DNA from: Mycobacterium lacus
GTDB lineage: Bacteria; Actinomycetota; Actinomycetes; Mycobacteriales; Mycobacteriaceae
Assembly: GCF_010731535.1 (NCBI RefSeq)
Contig: NZ_AP022581.1
Coordinates: 4,721,952 to 4,785,951 of the forward strand
Direction: 5' to 3'
DNA length: 64,000 nucleotides
The notes beneath the pieces were generated by a model. That model saw only the letters and a list, made by a program, of their open reading frames with translations, searched no databases and was not told the origin of the DNA. Positions 42,511 to 50,663 of this stretch are shown here, piece after piece. The position numbers and the translations under genes were made by a program. How positions within the stretch are numbered: position 1 is the first letter of the stretch; each line of letters begins with the position of its first letter.

Positions 42511-43980
42511 ATGTCGTATGTGCTAGCGGTTCCAGAATTACTGGCTTCGGCTGCAACGGATTTGGCAGGCGTCGGTTCGGCGCTGAGCGCGGCGACCGTG
42601 GCGGCGGCCGCTCCTACCACGGGGTTGGTTGCCGCGGGTAGTGATGAGGTATCGGTGGCGGTGGCGTCGTTGTTCGCCGGGCATGCCGAGGAGTATCAGG
42701 CGCTCAGCGCTCGGGCCAGCGCGTTTCATCAGCGGTTCGTGCAGTTGTTGACGTCGAGTGCGGGATCGTATTTGGCCGCCGAGGCGGCCAACGCCAGCCC
42801 GTTGCAAGCCGCGCTCGACGTGGTCAATGCGCCCACCAGGGCGTTGCTGGGGCGTCCGCTGATCGGCAACGGCGCCGACGCGACGACCCCGGGGGGCAAC
42901 GGGGGTGCCGGTGGGTTGTTGTACGGCAACGGCGGTAACGGCGCGCCGGGCGGTGCCGGTCAGGCTGGCGGTGGCGGCGGTGCCGCGGGGTTGATCGGCA
43001 ACGGCGGCAACGGCGCGTTAGGTGGCACCGGTGCCGCCGGTGGGGCCGGCGGTCACGGTGGGTGGCTTTATGGCAACGGCGGAGCCGGCGGGCCGGGTGG
43101 GCAAGGTGCGGCCGGTGGACCGGCTGTGAACGGCGACAACGGCGGCAACGGCGGCGCCGGTGGAGCCGCTGGGCTGTGGGGCTCCGGTGGGGCCGGTGGG
43201 CAAGGGGGAATTGGCGGTGCCGCCGGCACCAACGCTGGCCTCCAGTTGGCGGACGGCGGCAGCGGAGGAAATGGCGGCAACGGCGGTGCTGCCGGCCTGC
43301 TGAGTGGCCAGGCCGGCGCCGGCGGGCGGGGTGGTGAAGGCGGAACCGGCGACTTCAGCGGCGCATTTGGCGGGACCGGCGGAACTGGCGGCGCCGGCGG
43401 CGCCGCGGGGTTGTTCGGTGCCGGTGGCGCCGGCGGGATTGGGGGAACTGGAGGTGACACGGGGGTGAATGGTGCCGGTGCGGGCGGAGCCGGTGGTGCC
43501 GGTGGCGCCGGTGGATCGCTGGTCGGCATGGGTGGTGCCGGTGGCGCGGGTGGTGGCGGTGGTCTAGGGCCCATCACCGACGGCGGCGCCGGTGGCGTGG
43601 GTGGGGTTGGTGGCGCGGCCGGGCTCATAGGTACAGGGGGCGCTGGAGGGGATGGCGGCACGGGAGGTGCCGGGTTCACACGGGCTGGTGTCGGCGGCAC
43701 TGGCGGCACCGGTGGTGCCGGTGGCTGGTGGTACGGCGGCGGCGGTGCCGGCGGGGCCGGTGGCGGTGGCGGTGCTGCTACCCCCATCGACGTCAGCGGC
43801 GGCAACGGCGGCAACGGTGGCAGCGGTGGAGCGGCCCGGCTGATCGGCAATGGTGGTGCCGGCGGTGCGCCGGGGGCGGGTGGGGCCAACCTGCAAGCTG
43901 GCAGCCACGGACGCGACGGGTCCGCCGGTGCGGGCGGTTCCGGAGGCCTGCTGTACGGCGATCCCGGGCGAACGGGGTAG
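42511..43980 (+). CDS. PE_PGRS family protein
   Basis: 489 residues. PE domain 1-95 (MSYVLAVPELLASAATDLAG, GHAEEYQALSARASAFHQRF), the linker RALLGRPLIGNGADATTPGG, then about 360 residues of GGA/GGN repeats broken by short islands (GLQLADGGSG, GVNGAGAGG, GGWWYGGGG), ending GLLYGDPGRTG. PE_PGRS proteins are exported by ESX-5 to the surface, and the glycine repeats form polyglycine-II-like sandwiches. Ribosome site GGGAGAAAG precedes the ATG. PE_PGRS genes occur in the Mtb/kansasii/marinum group but not in M. avium. Confidence 0.96.
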   Translation: MSYVLAVPELLASAATDLAGVGSALSAATVAAAAPTTGLVAAGSDEVSVAVASLFAGHAEEYQALSARASAFHQRFVQLLTSSAGSYLAAEAANASPLQAALDVVNAPTRALLGRPLIGNGADATTPGGNGGAGGLLYGNGGNGAPGGAGQAGGGGGAAGLIGNGGNGALGGTGAAGGAGGHGGWLYGNGGAGGPGGQGAAGGPAVNGDNGGNGGAGGAAGLWGSGGAGGQGGIGGAAGTNAGLQLADGGSGGNGGNGGAAGLLSGQAGAGGRGGEGGTGDFSGAFGGTGGTGGAGGAAGLFGAGGAGGIGGTGGDTGVNGAGAGGAGGAGGAGGSLVGMGGAGGAGGGGGLGPITDGGAGGVGGVGGAAGLIGTGGAGGDGGTGGAGFTRAGVGGTGGTGGAGGWWYGGGGAGGAGGGGGAATPIDVSGGNGGNGGSGGAARLIGNGGAGGAPGAGGANLQAGSHGRDGSAGAGGSGGLLYGDPGRTG

Positions 43981-44054
43981 CGAACGGCGCGCGCGGTCGC
44001 GGCGCCGGGCTGGTCGCGGCGCGCCCATTGCCCGTGCGAGCGGAGCTTCGCCGC

Positions 44055-44879
44055 TCACCCGGACAGTATGGTCTCCACGTCGGTCTTGATCGCGGCGATC
44101 GCGTCGACGGGCGTCAGGTCCTGGCCCTGGCTGTTCTTCCCGAGCTGCGGCCAGCCGGCACCGTTGGGTCCGCGCAGCTGATCCCAGATCTCGCGGACCT
44201 TGGTCAACAGTTCGGCCTGTTCTTCGTCAGTGAGCGCCATCAGCAGTCCTCCCTTCGTTGCGATGCCGCAGGCGGCGGCAAACTGTTGCGGTGTCAGTCC
44301 GTCAGCGGAGTTCATGTCGCACCGGCCGAACGGCGGAGCGCCTTGCGGCAGGTTGGGGCTGTAGCCGTTGCCGTCGGTGTACTGATGCGCGACCTGCCCG
44401 GGCAGGTTCGGATTGGACCCGTAGCCCGCTGCGATGACGCGTAGCCCCGCCGGGCGCACCCGCCACATGTTGAAGAAGTCGTATGCGTTGGCGTACCCGA
44501 TGATTCGCGCGCGATTGCCGGCATAGTCGGCCAGGTTCCAGTACAGCTGGTTAATCCAGCTCGACCCGTCGCCCGGCGGGTTACCGCCCGATTCGACGTC
44601 GAGCATCAATGCGACCCGTGGGTGCAAGCCGCCTTCTGCGTCGATCATCGAACGCACGGTATTGGCGTTGGCCAACCAATTCGGGCGGACATAGGTATAC
44701 ACGATTCCGAAAGTCAATCGCCGGCTGTCCAAAGCGGCGCGCATCCAGGCATAGTTACGCGCGAAGTTATGGTCACGATAAGTGCCGTCGCAAACACGAA
44801 TCGAAAGCACGCGGTAAGGATATGAGTTATCCACGGGCACTTGATATTCGGAGACATCAGCGAACAAAGTGTCTGCCAC
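44055..44879 (-). CDS. Phage-type lysin/GH25-like protein
   Basis: 274 residues. The N-terminal 200 resemble the glycosidase-like domain of mycobacteriophage lysins (MADTLFADVSEYQVPVDNSY, ALMLDVESGGNPPGD, GYANAYDFFNMW, GQVAHQYTDGNGYSP), with acidic residues where a muramidase would have them. The C-terminal 60 are a phage-like tail with LTDEEQAELLTKVREIWDQL and WPQLGKNSQGQDLTPVDAI. No signal peptide and no holin, portal or integrase gene nearby, so it is an isolated phage-derived gene. Whether it attacks self or competitor wall is unknown. Confidence 0.7.
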   Translation of the reverse strand: MADTLFADVSEYQVPVDNSYPYRVLSIRVCDGTYRDHNFARNYAWMRAALDSRRLTFGIVYTYVRPNWLANANTVRSMIDAEGGLHPRVALMLDVESGGNPPGDGSSWINQLYWNLADYAGNRARIIGYANAYDFFNMWRVRPAGLRVIAAGYGSNPNLPGQVAHQYTDGNGYSPNLPQGAPPFGRCDMNSADGLTPQQFAAACGIATKGGLLMALTDEEQAELLTKVREIWDQLRGPNGAGWPQLGKNSQGQDLTPVDAIAAIKTDVETILSG

Positions 44880-44946
44880 GGCTATCTCAATCTCCCTTTA
44901 CCGCAATGGTTGTCGCCCATGCTACAGATACCGGCCAGGCGGCGCG

Positions 44947-44952
44947 TATTGT
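44947..44952 (+). promoter_or_regulatory. -10 box of the MmcQ/YjbR gene
   Basis: TATTGT with 7 nt to the ATG at 44960, the leaderless arrangement. Confidence 0.4.
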
Positions 44953-44959
44953 CGCCGCT

Positions 44960-45373
44960 ATGGCTGATCGACCCGCCACGGTAGGCGATGTGCATCGGGT
45001 CGCCGCGTCCATGCCGCACCTCACCCGCCTGGAAGGGCCGAAGGGCAATCCTATCTATCAGGTGGGCGGCAAGTCGTTCGTGTTCTTCCGCACGCCCCAG
45101 CCGGACGCAACCGATCCGGTCACCGGCGAACGCTACACCGACGTCATCATGCTGTGGGTGGAGTCGGAGAGCGACAAGCTGGCGCTGGTGCAGGATCCCG
45201 CGTCGCCGTTCTTCACCACGGCCCATTTCGACGCGCACCCCTCGGTGTTGGTGCGCGCCAGCCGATTGGCGGAAATCGGCATGACGGAGCTGACCGAGCT
45301 GATTCAGGACGCGTGGTTGTCGCGGGCGTCGAAGCGCCGAGCCGCGGCGTGGCTCGCTGCCCACCACCCGTAG
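44960..45373 (+). CDS. MmcQ/YjbR family protein
   Basis: 137 residues of the YjbR-like DNA-binding-type fold, cytosolic, function not established. Typical segments: GNPIYQVGGKSFVFFRTPQP, DVIMLWVESESDKLALVQDP, FFTTAHFDAHPSVLVRASRL and the terminal WLSRASKRRAAAWLA. The ATG (MADRPATVGDV) is preceded by a TATTGT box, and there is no need to use the long open frame upstream, which runs antisense to the lysin gene. Confidence 0.85.
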   Translation: MADRPATVGDVHRVAASMPHLTRLEGPKGNPIYQVGGKSFVFFRTPQPDATDPVTGERYTDVIMLWVESESDKLALVQDPASPFFTTAHFDAHPSVLVRASRLAEIGMTELTELIQDAWLSRASKRRAAAWLAAHHP

Positions 45374-45467
45374 GGAGGCCGGCCCGCGCCCTCGCCATGT
45401 TTAGCCCAAGCCGCCGTGGGTATCGCTTGCACTACGGGAATTATCTCGGGCGCAACGGAGGTGACCC

Positions 45468-45722
45468 ATGCGTGGTCGCGGAGTTGTCGGAGCGATTGTT
45501 CTGGTGTGGCTAATCGTTGGAGTCCTCGCGGCGTGGCAGCGCAATTATTTCAAAGGTGAGCAAACAAGCTGTGCCGCAGCGGGAACCGTTGCCCTGACGG
45601 TGCTCGTCGGGCCCTTGAACTACTTGGGCGTCAACCCGAAAGTAAGGGATTGCCGTTTGCCCCAACCCAGTTCACTGCGGTCGTTCGACATCAGCCCGGT
45701 AATGCCAAGGAGTTCGCCATGA
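45468..45722 (+). CDS. Small membrane/secreted protein, unknown function
   Basis: 84 residues with one N-terminal hydrophobic helix (VVGAIVLVWLIVGVLAAW) followed by NYFKGEQTSCAAAGTVALTV and GPLNYLGVNPKVRDCRLPQP, with two cysteines that could pair outside the membrane. Similar small proteins recur in mycobacteria next to a DUF6131 microprotein, and a remnant of one follows here. GGAGGTG lies just upstream of the ATG. The last 17 residues look non-native, so the C-terminus may be altered. Confidence 0.65.
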   Translation: MRGRGVVGAIVLVWLIVGVLAAWQRNYFKGEQTSCAAAGTVALTVLVGPLNYLGVNPKVRDCRLPQPSSLRSFDISPVMPRSSP

Positions 45723-45787
45723 TTGTCGTAGGGGCTATCTTGACCAACCTCGGACGCCGGGTCGCGGGCCGGCGCTACTGGCATTAG
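45719..45787 (+). pseudogene. DUF6131-like microprotein with its middle deleted
   Basis: 22 codons: MIVVGAIL joined to TNLGRRVAGRRYWH. The intact family is about 50 residues, with two short hydrophobic helices between these ends. AAGGAG lies 6 nt before the ATG, which overlaps the previous stop (ATGA), so it could still be translated, but without a membrane segment. Confidence 0.5.
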
Positions 45788-45905
45788 GCCCGGCCGAAGC
45801 GAGGAGTTTCACAGCCCGCACATAGGAGCAACATAGCGTCGGCCTAGTCATACGCGGATACTTGAGCCTGTGACGCACTCCCGGACCCCGGTTGAGCGTG
45901 TCGTG

Positions 45906-46610
45906 ATGTGCCGGGCCGACGGCCAACCGATCACCGTGCTGGTTGTCGACGACGAAGCGGTCCTCGCCGAGATGGTGGCTATGGCATTGCGATACGAGGG
46001 CTGGAACATTGTCACGGCCGCCGATGGGTCGTCGGCGATCGTGGCGGCCCGCGCCCAGCGGCCCGACGTGGTGGTGCTCGACGTGATGCTGCCCGACATG
46101 AGTGGCCTCGAGGTGTTGCACAAGTTGCGCGAAGAGAATCCGCGCCTTCCGGTGCTGCTGCTGACGGCGAAGGATGCGGTGGAAGATCGCATCGCCGGTT
46201 TGACCGCGGGCGGCGACGACTACGTCACCAAGCCATTCAGCATCGAGGAGGTAGTGCTGCGCTTGCGGGCGCTGCTGCGGCGCACCGGGGTGACGACGTC
46301 GGACAGCGGCGCGCAGTTGGTGGTTGGCGACTTGGTGCTCGATGAGGACAGTCACGAGGTGACCCGCGCCGGCGAACCGATTGCATTGACCTCCACCGAG
46401 TTCGAGCTGCTGCGGTTCATGATGCGCAACGCCAAGCGAGTGCTGAGCAAGGCCCAGATCCTGGATCGGGTATGGAGCTACGACTTCGGCGGCCGGTCCA
46501 ACATCGTCGAGCTATACATCTCATACCTGCGCAAGAAGATCGACAACGGTCGCGAACCCATGATCCACACGCTGCGCGGCGCAGGGTATGTCCTCAAGCC
46601 GGCCCGCTAA
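45906..46610 (+). CDS. tcrX: Response regulator TcrX
   Basis: OmpR/PhoB-type DNA-binding response regulator, Rv3765c-like, 234 residues. Receiver domain with acidic pocket D15/D16, phospho-acceptor D59 (VVLDVMLPD) and K109 (VTKPF), then a winged-helix domain (LTSTEFELLRFMMRNAKRVL, GRSNIVELYISYLRKKID, TLRGAGYVLKP). The start MCRADGQPITV gives the Mtb length; a GTG 12 codons upstream is open. It overlaps tcrY, its sensor kinase, by 23 nt. Confidence 0.92.
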   Translation: MCRADGQPITVLVVDDEAVLAEMVAMALRYEGWNIVTAADGSSAIVAARAQRPDVVVLDVMLPDMSGLEVLHKLREENPRLPVLLLTAKDAVEDRIAGLTAGGDDYVTKPFSIEEVVLRLRALLRRTGVTTSDSGAQLVVGDLVLDEDSHEVTRAGEPIALTSTEFELLRFMMRNAKRVLSKAQILDRVWSYDFGGRSNIVELYISYLRKKIDNGREPMIHTLRGAGYVLKPAR

Positions 46611-48084
46611 CACGCGGCGAGTCTGGTCGCTTCGGCTGCGCCTGTTGGTCGGGCAGGTCGTCGTGCTGACAACCGTATGCATCGGAATCACCGCGGCGAC
46701 CGAACTGGCGCTGGACCACCACCTGGTGGCGCAGCTCGACGGGCAGCTCAGCGGGACTTCGTACCGCTCGGCGGTGTTGTACCCCGACCAGCCTCGTCGG
46801 CACCAGCCGCGCTATTACCCGCGGCCGGGCCCCGGTCCGAGGTTTCTCGATGCCCCGGGCCAGCCGGCCGGCATGGTCGGGGCGGTGGTCAGCGACGGCA
46901 AGACGGTCGACGCCGGCTACCTGACCAGCGTCGGTGCCCGCGCGGCGTTGAGCGACAAGGCCCAGGCCCAGCTGGCGGCGATCGCGGGCAGCCGCGATCC
47001 GGTGACGTTGAATCTCGACGGCCTCGGCCGGTACCGGGTCGTCGCCGCCCCGAGCCGGAACCGGGCCGACGTCATCGTCACCGGACTGTCGATGGCAGGC
47101 GTCGACGCCACGATGATCCGGATGCTGATCATTTTCGGGATCGTCACCATGGTGGCGCTGGCCGCCGCAACGATCGCCGGCGTTGTCATCATCAGGCGAG
47201 CGCTCGCGCCGCTGCGGCGCGTCGCGCAAACCGCTCGCGAAGTCATCGATATTCCCCTGGACCGCGGCGAAGTCGCGTTACCGATCCGGGTCGCCGAACC
47301 CGACGCAAACCCCTACACCGAGGTGGGCCAGCTCGGTTCGGCCCTCAACCGGATGCTCGACCACATCGCCGCCGCCCTGTCGGCGCGGCAGGCCAGCGAG
47401 ACTCGGGTGCGCCAATTCGTCGCCGACGCCAGTCACGAACTGCGCACCCCCCTGGCCGCGATCCGCGGCTACACCGAACTCACCCAACGCATGGGAGACG
47501 ATCGCGAGGCGGTGGCGCACGCGATGAGCCGGGTGGCATCCGAGACCGAGCGGATAACGCGGCTCGTCGAAGACCTGCTGCTGCTGGCCCGGCTGGATTC
47601 CGGCCGGCCGCTGCAGCGCGAACCCGTGGACCTGTCGCGGCTGGCGGTTGACGCCGTCAGCGACGCGCACGTCGCCGGGCCGGATCATCGGTGGGAGCTC
47701 GACCTGCCCGAAGAACCGGTGGTCGTCCCCGGCGATGCGGCCCGGCTGCATCAGGTGCTGACGAACCTGCTCGCCAACGCCCGCATCCACACCGGTGCCG
47801 GCACCGTCGTGACGACGCGGTTGAGCCGCGAGCCGGCGCACACCGTGCTGCAGGTGATCGACAACGGCCCCGGCATTCCGGCAGCACTGCAGTCGGAGAT
47901 GTTCGAGCGGTTCGCCCGCGGCGACACCTCACGCTCCCGCAAGGGCGGTAGCACCGGGCTGGGTCTGGCAATCGTCTCCGCTGTCGTCAAGGCGCACAAC
48001 GGGACCATCACGGTGAACAGCAGGCCCGGTCGAACCGAGTTCGCGGTGCGGTTGCCACTCGACGGGTGGCAACCGTCCGCCTGA
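46588..48084 (+). CDS. tcrY: Sensor histidine kinase TcrY
   Basis: Membrane sensor kinase partner of TcrX. 498 residues (Mtb about 475). Helix 1 about 19-42, an extracytoplasmic sensor domain (about 43-175, with a proline/arginine-rich loop PRRHQPRYYPRPGPGPR), helix 2 about 177-202, HAMP, H-box ADASHELRTPLAAIRGY (phospho-accepting H283), N-box NLLANARIHTG, and G-boxes DNGPGIP and GLGLAIV. The N-box lacks the usual second asparagine spacing but is otherwise normal. Start uncertain; the chosen ATG overlaps tcrX. The signal is unknown. Confidence 0.9.
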   Translation: MSSSRPANTRRVWSLRLRLLVGQVVVLTTVCIGITAATELALDHHLVAQLDGQLSGTSYRSAVLYPDQPRRHQPRYYPRPGPGPRFLDAPGQPAGMVGAVVSDGKTVDAGYLTSVGARAALSDKAQAQLAAIAGSRDPVTLNLDGLGRYRVVAAPSRNRADVIVTGLSMAGVDATMIRMLIIFGIVTMVALAAATIAGVVIIRRALAPLRRVAQTAREVIDIPLDRGEVALPIRVAEPDANPYTEVGQLGSALNRMLDHIAAALSARQASETRVRQFVADASHELRTPLAAIRGYTELTQRMGDDREAVAHAMSRVASETERITRLVEDLLLLARLDSGRPLQREPVDLSRLAVDAVSDAHVAGPDHRWELDLPEEPVVVPGDAARLHQVLTNLLANARIHTGAGTVVTTRLSREPAHTVLQVIDNGPGIPAALQSEMFERFARGDTSRSRKGGSTGLGLAIVSAVVKAHNGTITVNSRPGRTEFAVRLPLDGWQPSA

Positions 48085-48093
48085 ACGTTGGGG

Positions 48094-48573
48094 CTAGGAG
48101 CAGGTCACGTCGATTTCGAACGGCTTGTTCACCGGTTGCATCGGGTTGGCCATGTCGACCCCGGTGGCTGTCCCGGTGATCTTGTAACTGCTACCGTTCT
48201 TGGTCGCCGAGGCGTTGCCCTGGCCGGTACCCGACGTATATGCCAGCGTCACGCCGTTGACGTTGCCGAGCCCAACCGATTTCACCTCGGGGGGGTTGGC
48301 ATCGGTGAGCACGGCCGCGATGCCGGTCGCTGCCCCACCGATCGCGATGTTGACGTTGCCCCCCGCCGTCGTGCACACGACGGAACCGGTGACGTGCTGG
48401 TCCTGCCCGTCGATGATGACCTTCGTCCCAGCGGCACCGGGACCGGCTGCCGATGTGCTGGCTGAACCTGTGGTCCCGCTACTGCCCGTGCTCGACTTCT
48501 TGCTCGAGCAACCGGACAGACCCACGACCAAGATTGTCGCCGCGGCTACCACGACCATTAGTCCACGCTTCAC
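48094..48573 (-). CDS. lpqH: 19-kDa lipoprotein LpqH
   Basis: Secreted, acylated surface glycolipoprotein, a TLR2 agonist in Mtb. 159 residues, as in Mtb Rv3763. Lipobox LSGC with lipidated C22, then a serine/threonine/alanine-rich stretch (SSTGSSGTTGSASTSAAG) that carries O-mannose in Mtb, and a beta-sandwich domain with a cysteine pair (VVCTTAGG, DVTCS). GTG start with AAAGGAG at 7-nt spacing. It converges on tcrY with 9 bp between stops. Confidence 0.95.
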   Translation of the reverse strand: MKRGLMVVVAAATILVVGLSGCSSKKSSTGSSGTTGSASTSAAGPGAAGTKVIIDGQDQHVTGSVVCTTAGGNVNIAIGGAATGIAAVLTDANPPEVKSVGLGNVNGVTLAYTSGTGQGNASATKNGSSYKITGTATGVDMANPMQPVNKPFEIDVTCS

Positions 48574-48751
48574 CTGTGCTCCTTTGCCTGTCGTAGCGGT
48601 CCATCGGCTTTGAGGACCGCCTGGGCAGTATGCGGGTTAACTGGACCCGATATCTAGGGTCCGGAGAGATCTATTTCTCGTTTGTTAGCTGGTCGGTCGC
48701 CGGCACGGTGTTCCCGCATCTATCCCAGGCGGCTGCAATAATGGCAATGTA

Positions 48752-50632
48752 TTGCCGGTGGACCACAAACCTCCGACCGCGGCCATCGAGACCGCGCATC
48801 GCGAACATTCGCTACCGCTGGATGACACAACGGATTTCGACAACGCTGATCGCGGATTCATTGCGGCCCTGTCCCCGTGCGTCGTCAAGGCCGACGACGG
48901 CCGCGTGGTGTGGGACAACGATGCGTACTCGTTCCTCGGTGGACAAGCGCCGACATCGGTGCATCCCAGCCTGTGGCGGCAATCGACCCTGGCCGCCAAA
49001 CAAGGTCTTTACGAGGTCGTCCCGGGTATCTATCAAGTTCGCGGTTTGGATCTGTCGAACATCAGCTTCATCGAGGGCGACACGGGCGTCATCGTCATCG
49101 ATCCATTGGTATCCACCGAGGTGGCGGCCGCGGCATTGGGCCTGTACCGCACCCACCGGGGCGGTGACCGCCGCGTCGTCGCGGTCATCTACACCCACAG
49201 CCATGTCGATCATTTCGGCGGTGTGCTGGGCGTCACCTCGCAGGCGGACGTCGACGCCGGCAAGGTGGCGGTGCTGGCGCCCGAAGGCTTCACCGAGCAC
49301 GCGGTGCAGGAAAACGTCTACGCCGGCCCGGCGATGACGCGGCGCGCGACGTACATGTACGGCACCCTGCTGGCGCGCGGACCCCAAGAGCAGGTGGGTT
49401 GCGGGCTCGGCCAGACCCCGTCGACCGGTGAGGTGGCCATCATCGCGCCGACCGTCTCCATCAAGGCGACCGGTGAGAAGCACACCATCGACGGCGTGGA
49501 AATCGAGTTCCAGATGGCGCCCGGCACCGAGGCTCCCGCCGAGATGCACTTCTATGTCCCGCGGTTCCGCGCGCTGTGCATGGCCGAGAACGCCACCCAT
49601 AACCTGCACAACCTGCTGACCCTGCGGGGCGCGCTGGTGCGCGACCCCAATGCCTGGGCGGGCTATCTGACCGAGGCGATCGACATCTTCGCCGGCCGTG
49701 CCGATGTGGTGTTCGCCTCCCACCACTGGCCGACCTGGGGGCACGACCAGATCGTCGAATACCTGTCGCTGCAACGGGACCTGTACGCGTACCTGCACGA
49801 CCAGACGCTGCGGCTGCTCAACCAGGGCTATACCGGCGTCGAAATCGCCGAAATGTTCCAGCTGCCACCGGCGCTGGAGCGGGCCTGGCATACCCGCGGC
49901 TACTACGGGTCGGTCAGCCACAACGTGAAGGCGGTCTACCAGCGCTACATGGGCTGGTTCGACGGTAACCCGGCCCGGCTGTGGCCCCATCCCCCGGAGG
50001 CCCTCGCGCCGCGCTACGTCGAGGCGCTCGGCGGGATGGACCGGGTCGTCGAACTCGCTTCGGCGGCGTTCGATTCCGGTGACTTCCGCTGGGCGGCAAC
50101 CCTGCTCGACCACGCGATGTTCACCGACAGCGACCACGCCACCGCCCGCGAGCTATACGCCGACACGCTCGAGCAGTTGGGCTACGGCGCCGAGAATGCC
50201 ACGTGGCGCAACTTCTTCATGTGCGGGGCCGCAGAATTGCGGGACGGCAACATGGGTACCGCAGCTCAGGCCACCTCGCCGGCCTTGCTTTCCCAGCTGA
50301 CACCGGAGCAGATCTTCGACGGCATCGCCATTCGGGTCAACGGCCCGCGCAGCTGGGACCTCGACATCACCGTCGACATCACGTTCGCCGACCTGGCGAC
50401 CAACTACCGGCTCACGTTGCGCAACGGAGTGCTGGTTCATCGCAAGGTTTCCGCCGATCCGGCGACGGCGACCGCTACGGTCAAGCTGGACACCAAGTTT
50501 CGGCTGCTGCTCGCGGCGAGCGGCGATCTCAGCTCGCCCGGGCTTCAAGTGTCCGGTGATCAGACGGCGTTGCAGTCGCTGCTGGGTGCACTCGATGAGC
50601 CGGATCCGAACTTCAACATCGTCACGCCCTAG
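48752..50632 (+). CDS. Metallo-beta-lactamase-type alkyl sulfatase (Rv3762c-like)
   Basis: SdsA1-type alkyl sulfatase that hydrolyses long-chain alkyl sulfates. 626 residues, equal to Mtb Rv3762c. Binuclear zinc site starts with THSHVDHFGG (148-157), with further ligands in MAENATHNLHN and SHHWPTWGHD. A dimerisation domain follows, then a C-terminal SCP2-like lipid-binding domain (IFDGIAIRVNGPRSWDLDIT). No signal peptide. It starts with TTG (MPVDHKPPTA); a GTG two codons later is an alternative. Convergent transcription is blocked downstream by a terminator now split by an IS. Confidence 0.9.
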   Translation: MPVDHKPPTAAIETAHREHSLPLDDTTDFDNADRGFIAALSPCVVKADDGRVVWDNDAYSFLGGQAPTSVHPSLWRQSTLAAKQGLYEVVPGIYQVRGLDLSNISFIEGDTGVIVIDPLVSTEVAAAALGLYRTHRGGDRRVVAVIYTHSHVDHFGGVLGVTSQADVDAGKVAVLAPEGFTEHAVQENVYAGPAMTRRATYMYGTLLARGPQEQVGCGLGQTPSTGEVAIIAPTVSIKATGEKHTIDGVEIEFQMAPGTEAPAEMHFYVPRFRALCMAENATHNLHNLLTLRGALVRDPNAWAGYLTEAIDIFAGRADVVFASHHWPTWGHDQIVEYLSLQRDLYAYLHDQTLRLLNQGYTGVEIAEMFQLPPALERAWHTRGYYGSVSHNVKAVYQRYMGWFDGNPARLWPHPPEALAPRYVEALGGMDRVVELASAAFDSGDFRWAATLLDHAMFTDSDHATARELYADTLEQLGYGAENATWRNFFMCGAAELRDGNMGTAAQATSPALLSQLTPEQIFDGIAIRVNGPRSWDLDITVDITFADLATNYRLTLRNGVLVHRKVSADPATATATVKLDTKFRLLLAASGDLSSPGLQVSGDQTALQSLLGALDEPDPNFNIVTP

Positions 50633-50637
50633 TGCCG

Positions 50638-50662
50638 CGAGAAGACGCAAAAGCCCCAAAAT
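50638..50662. terminator. Left arm of a TRIT-like terminator, split by the IS
   Basis: 25-nt arm starting CGAGAAGACGCAAAAGCCCC, 5 bp past the sulfatase stop. Its complementary arm is at 52310-52335, beyond the insertion sequence. Without the IS the two would form a 25-bp stem with one bulged base and a short loop. Confidence 0.8.
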
Positions 50663-50663
50663 G
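50656..50663. repeat. Left target-site duplication of the IS
   Basis: CCAAAATG, repeated exactly at 52298-52305 on the other side of the element. Eight bp is the duplication size usual for ISL3-family elements. Confidence 0.85.

Noticed and set aside
43068..43889. Proline-rich open frame antisense to the PE_PGRS repeats
   Set aside because: Glycine codons GGN read in reverse give proline; a mirror of the PGRS repeats, not a gene.
42900..43980. Possible CRISPR-like repeats
   Set aside because: The short repeats are GGC-GGN codons of the PE_PGRS protein with no constant repeat/spacer structure; no cas genes are in the window.
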